Source: Burkholderiales bacterium (GTDB lineage: Bacteria; Pseudomonadota; Gammaproteobacteria; Burkholderiales; Burkholderiaceae_C). Taken from it: a DNA stretch of 14,060 bases. The translations under genes and the position numbers were made by a program. Shown here one piece after another: positions 12,034-14,060 of this stretch. The notes under the pieces were generated by a model. It made no database searches. It saw nothing but the letters and a program-made list of their open reading frames with translations, and was not told the origin of the DNA. How positions within the stretch are numbered: the first letter of the stretch is position 1; every line of letters begins with the position of its first letter. The stretch is taken from positions 1 through 14,060 of the forward strand of contig CANFYD010000037.1 of the NCBI GenBank assembly GCA_947450745.1. The letters are read 5' to 3'.

Positions 12034-14060
12034 TCACGACACCCGACCGAGCGCCCGCAAAATTTTCTCCGGCGTGAACGGTTGAGAAAAGACGGCGGCA
12101 CCGAGCGGGCGCAATGCGTCGTTGATCGCGTTCATGACCGCCGCAGGCGCACCGGCCGTGCCGGCCTCGCCGGCCCCTTTGGCCCCCAATTTGGAGCTGG
12201 CCGTCGGGGTCTGCACATGGGCGACGACGATGTCCGGCATCTCACCGGCCATCGGCACCAGATAGTCGGCCATGCTGCCGTTCAACAACTGGCCGCTGGC
12301 GTCGTACAAACACTCTTCGAACAGCGCGCCGCCAATGCCTTGCACGATGGCACCGCGCATCTGCTCATCCACCAGCATCGGGTTGATGACGCGGCCGCAG
12401 TCCTCCACCGCCCAGTGTTTGAGCAGCTTGACGAAGCCGGTGTCCACATCCACCTCCACATAAGACACCTGCACGCCGTTGGTGAAGATGAAGGGATAGT
12501 CGCGCTGTGCGTAATGCCGCGTCACCATCAGCTCGGGCGTGAAACCGGCCGGCAAGGTGTCGGGCCGGAAGTAAGCCACGCGGCCCAGTTCGGCCAAGGT
12601 CAGCAGCTCAGCATTGGAGCCGGCGTCAATGACTTGATCGCGGCGCAAGGCCAAGTCGGCCACCTCGCGACTCAAGATCACCGCCGCCACTTGCAAAATA
12701 TTCTGGCGCAGCGCCAAGCCGGCTTGCAGCACCGCTTCGCCGCCAATGCCGGCCCCGCGTGAAGCCCAGGTACCGCCGCCATACGGGGTTACGTCGGTGT
12801 CACCGGTGATGACGCGCACCTGCGCCATCGCCACGCCGACCGCGTCGGCCGCGATCTGCGCAAAGATGGCTTCCGCGCCCTGCCCTTGCTCGCCGACGCT
12901 GACCAGCACGGTGACGGCACCGCTCGGCTCCAGCCGCATCGTGGCACCGTCTTGCGCGGCAATCCGCGCGCCGCCGACGCCGTAAAAAGCGGCCCCCGGA
13001 TTGGTCAGCTCGATCAACGCCGCAAAGCCGATGCCGCGGTAGATGCCGCGCTCGCGCAGCAGCGCTTGCTCGGCCCGCAAGGCCGGATAGTCGATCAGCG
13101 CCTCCATCCGGCTCAGGCATTGCTGGTGCGACAACACTTCCAGCTTGATGCCCGAGGCACCGGTGGCCGGGTATTCGTCGTCGCGGATCACATTGCGCTG
13201 ACGGAAGGCCAGCGGGTCCATCTTCAGCTGCGCGGCGGCCAAGTCCACCAGCCCTTCGGTCACCGCGCAGGCGATCGGGTGGCCAACGCCGCGGTACTGG
13301 CAGGTGGGCGACTTGTTCAAGAACACCACTTGCAGCGAGGCCCGATATTCCTTGTGCCGATACGGGCCGCCGGTCAGGTTGACGACCTGATTGCCCTCGA
13401 TCGCACTGGTGCGCGGGAACATCGAATAGGGGCCGATGCCGGTGAGGTCTTCGATCTCGAAGGCAAGGATGTCGCCGTCCTTGTTGGCGGCGATGCGGCC
13501 TTTGATGCGGTGCTCGCGCGCATGGATGTCGCTGGTGAAGGACTCCAAGCGGTCAGCCACGAACTTGACCGGGCGCTTCAGCAGAATAGACAGCGCCACC
13601 GTGGCAAAGTCGTCCGGATAGGCGTGCACCTTGATACCGAAGGAGCCGCCGACATCTTTGCAAATGACGCGCACCGACGTCTCGGCCAGGCCAAACTGGC
13701 GGGCGTACAGGTCCTGCATCATGTGCGGTGCCTGCTGCGAGTGGTAGACGGTCAGGCGCTGCTCGCCCGGGTTCCAGTCGGCAATCTGGCAGCGCGGCTC
13801 CAGCGTCACGCCGGTGTGGCGACCGAAGTTGAAGGTCGCTTCGGCCACCACGTCGGCAGCGGCAAAAGCAGCGTCCACGCCGCCGGTGTCCAGGCTGCGG
13901 CTGAAACAGAGGTTGTCGCCCAGTTCGGGGTGGATCAACGGCGTGGTCGGGTCAAGCGCCGTTTCCATCTCGGTGGCGGCCGGCAGGGCCTCCCATTCGA
14001 CTTGCAGATATTGCAGCGCGTCTTCGGCCTGCGCCCGCGTCTCGGCCACCACGGCCACCA
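12034..14060 (-). CDS. Xanthine dehydrogenase/CO dehydrogenase-type molybdopterin-binding subunit (N-terminus cut by window edge)
   Basis: About 675 residues are visible, ending at TGA 12036-12034. The frame runs off the right edge at 14060 within VAVVAETRAQAEDA, the first conserved block, so roughly 100 residues are missing against a usual 770-800. This is the large molybdopterin-cytosine-dinucleotide subunit of the xanthine oxidase family, which hydroxylates purines, aldehydes or other carbon compounds, or oxidises CO. Visible motifs: GGSFGIK, QYRGVGHP (13276-13299) at the active-site loop, GEQGQGAE, and KGAGEAGT with the likely catalytic Glu near the C-terminus. QYRGVGHP is neither the AYxCSFR of form I CO dehydrogenase nor the usual AYRGAGRPE, so the substrate is probably not CO and remains unknown. 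FAD and iron-sulfur subunits should lie upstream, outside the window. Confidence 0.92.
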   Translation of the reverse strand, partial: VAVVAETRAQAEDALQYLQVEWEALPAATEMETALDPTTPLIHPELGDNLCFSRSLDTGGVDAAFAAADVVAEATFNFGRHTGVTLEPRCQIADWNPGEQRLTVYHSQQAPHMMQDLYARQFGLAETSVRVICKDVGGSFGIKVHAYPDDFATVALSILLKRPVKFVADRLESFTSDIHAREHRIKGRIAANKDGDILAFEIEDLTGIGPYSMFPRTSAIEGNQVVNLTGGPYRHKEYRASLQVVFLNKSPTCQYRGVGHPIACAVTEGLVDLAAAQLKMDPLAFRQRNVIRDDEYPATGASGIKLEVLSHQQCLSRMEALIDYPALRAEQALLRERGIYRGIGFAALIELTNPGAAFYGVGGARIAAQDGATMRLEPSGAVTVLVSVGEQGQGAEAIFAQIAADAVGVAMAQVRVITGDTDVTPYGGGTWASRGAGIGGEAVLQAGLALRQNILQVAAVILSREVADLALRRDQVIDAGSNAELLTLAELGRVAYFRPDTLPAGFTPELMVTRHYAQRDYPFIFTNGVQVSYVEVDVDTGFVKLLKHWAVEDCGRVINPMLVDEQMRGAIVQGIGGALFEECLYDASGQLLNGSMADYLVPMAGEMPDIVVAHVQTPTASSKLGAKGAGEAGTAGAPAAVMNAINDALRPLGAAVFSQPFTPEKILRALGRVS

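Overview
The window (14,060 bp, GC-rich) reads as ordinary chromosome from a betaproteobacterium, most likely of the order Burkholderiales. The evidence is a dnaX-ybaB-recR run lying close to the 4.5S RNA gene, a PEP-CTERM exported protein, a kinase/universal-stress fusion of a kind I associate with this group, and the codon choice. No taxonomic search was possible, so the assignment is an inference. I see no CRISPR array, prophage or insertion sequence.

Layout, left to right. Positions 1-631 (-): the N-terminal two thirds or so of a family-3 periplasmic solute-binding protein, cut by the window edge. Positions 771-3068 (+): a calcineurin-like metallophosphoesterase followed by a soluble Hanks-type kinase fused to a UspA domain, a plausible phosphorylation pair. 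Positions 3192-4184 (+): an AcuI/YhdH-type NADPH oxidoreductase ending at a bidirectional terminator (4210-4235). Positions 4255-4940 (-): a PEP-CTERM protein whose start region is frameshifted inside a perfect 20-bp inverted repeat. Positions 5038-6027 (-): glucokinase. Positions 6249-6644 (-): a MAPEG membrane protein. Positions 6712-9750 (-): dnaX, ybaB and recR, transcribed in that order with 18-bp gaps. Positions 9820-10944 (+): a divergent PurM-like (AIR synthase-related) protein. Positions 10945-11471 have no protein gene. They hold a 139-bp element bounded by 15-bp inverted repeats, the 4.5S SRP RNA gene (ffs), and a small 8-bp tandem repeat. Positions 11472-11993 (+): exported Cu/Zn superoxide dismutase. 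Positions 12034-14060 (-): most of a xanthine dehydrogenase/CO dehydrogenase-type molybdopterin subunit, cut by the right edge.

Most genes are housekeeping or common accessory functions: clamp loading, recombinational repair, protein targeting, glucose phosphorylation and periplasmic oxidant defence. The items most worth a second look are the palindrome-linked frameshift in the PEP-CTERM gene, the kinase-USP plus phosphoesterase pair with its G-tract leader, the inverted-repeat element after the PurM-like gene, and the PurM-like protein itself, which lacks part of the canonical AIR synthase signature. I found no convincing multi-gene system of an undescribed type.
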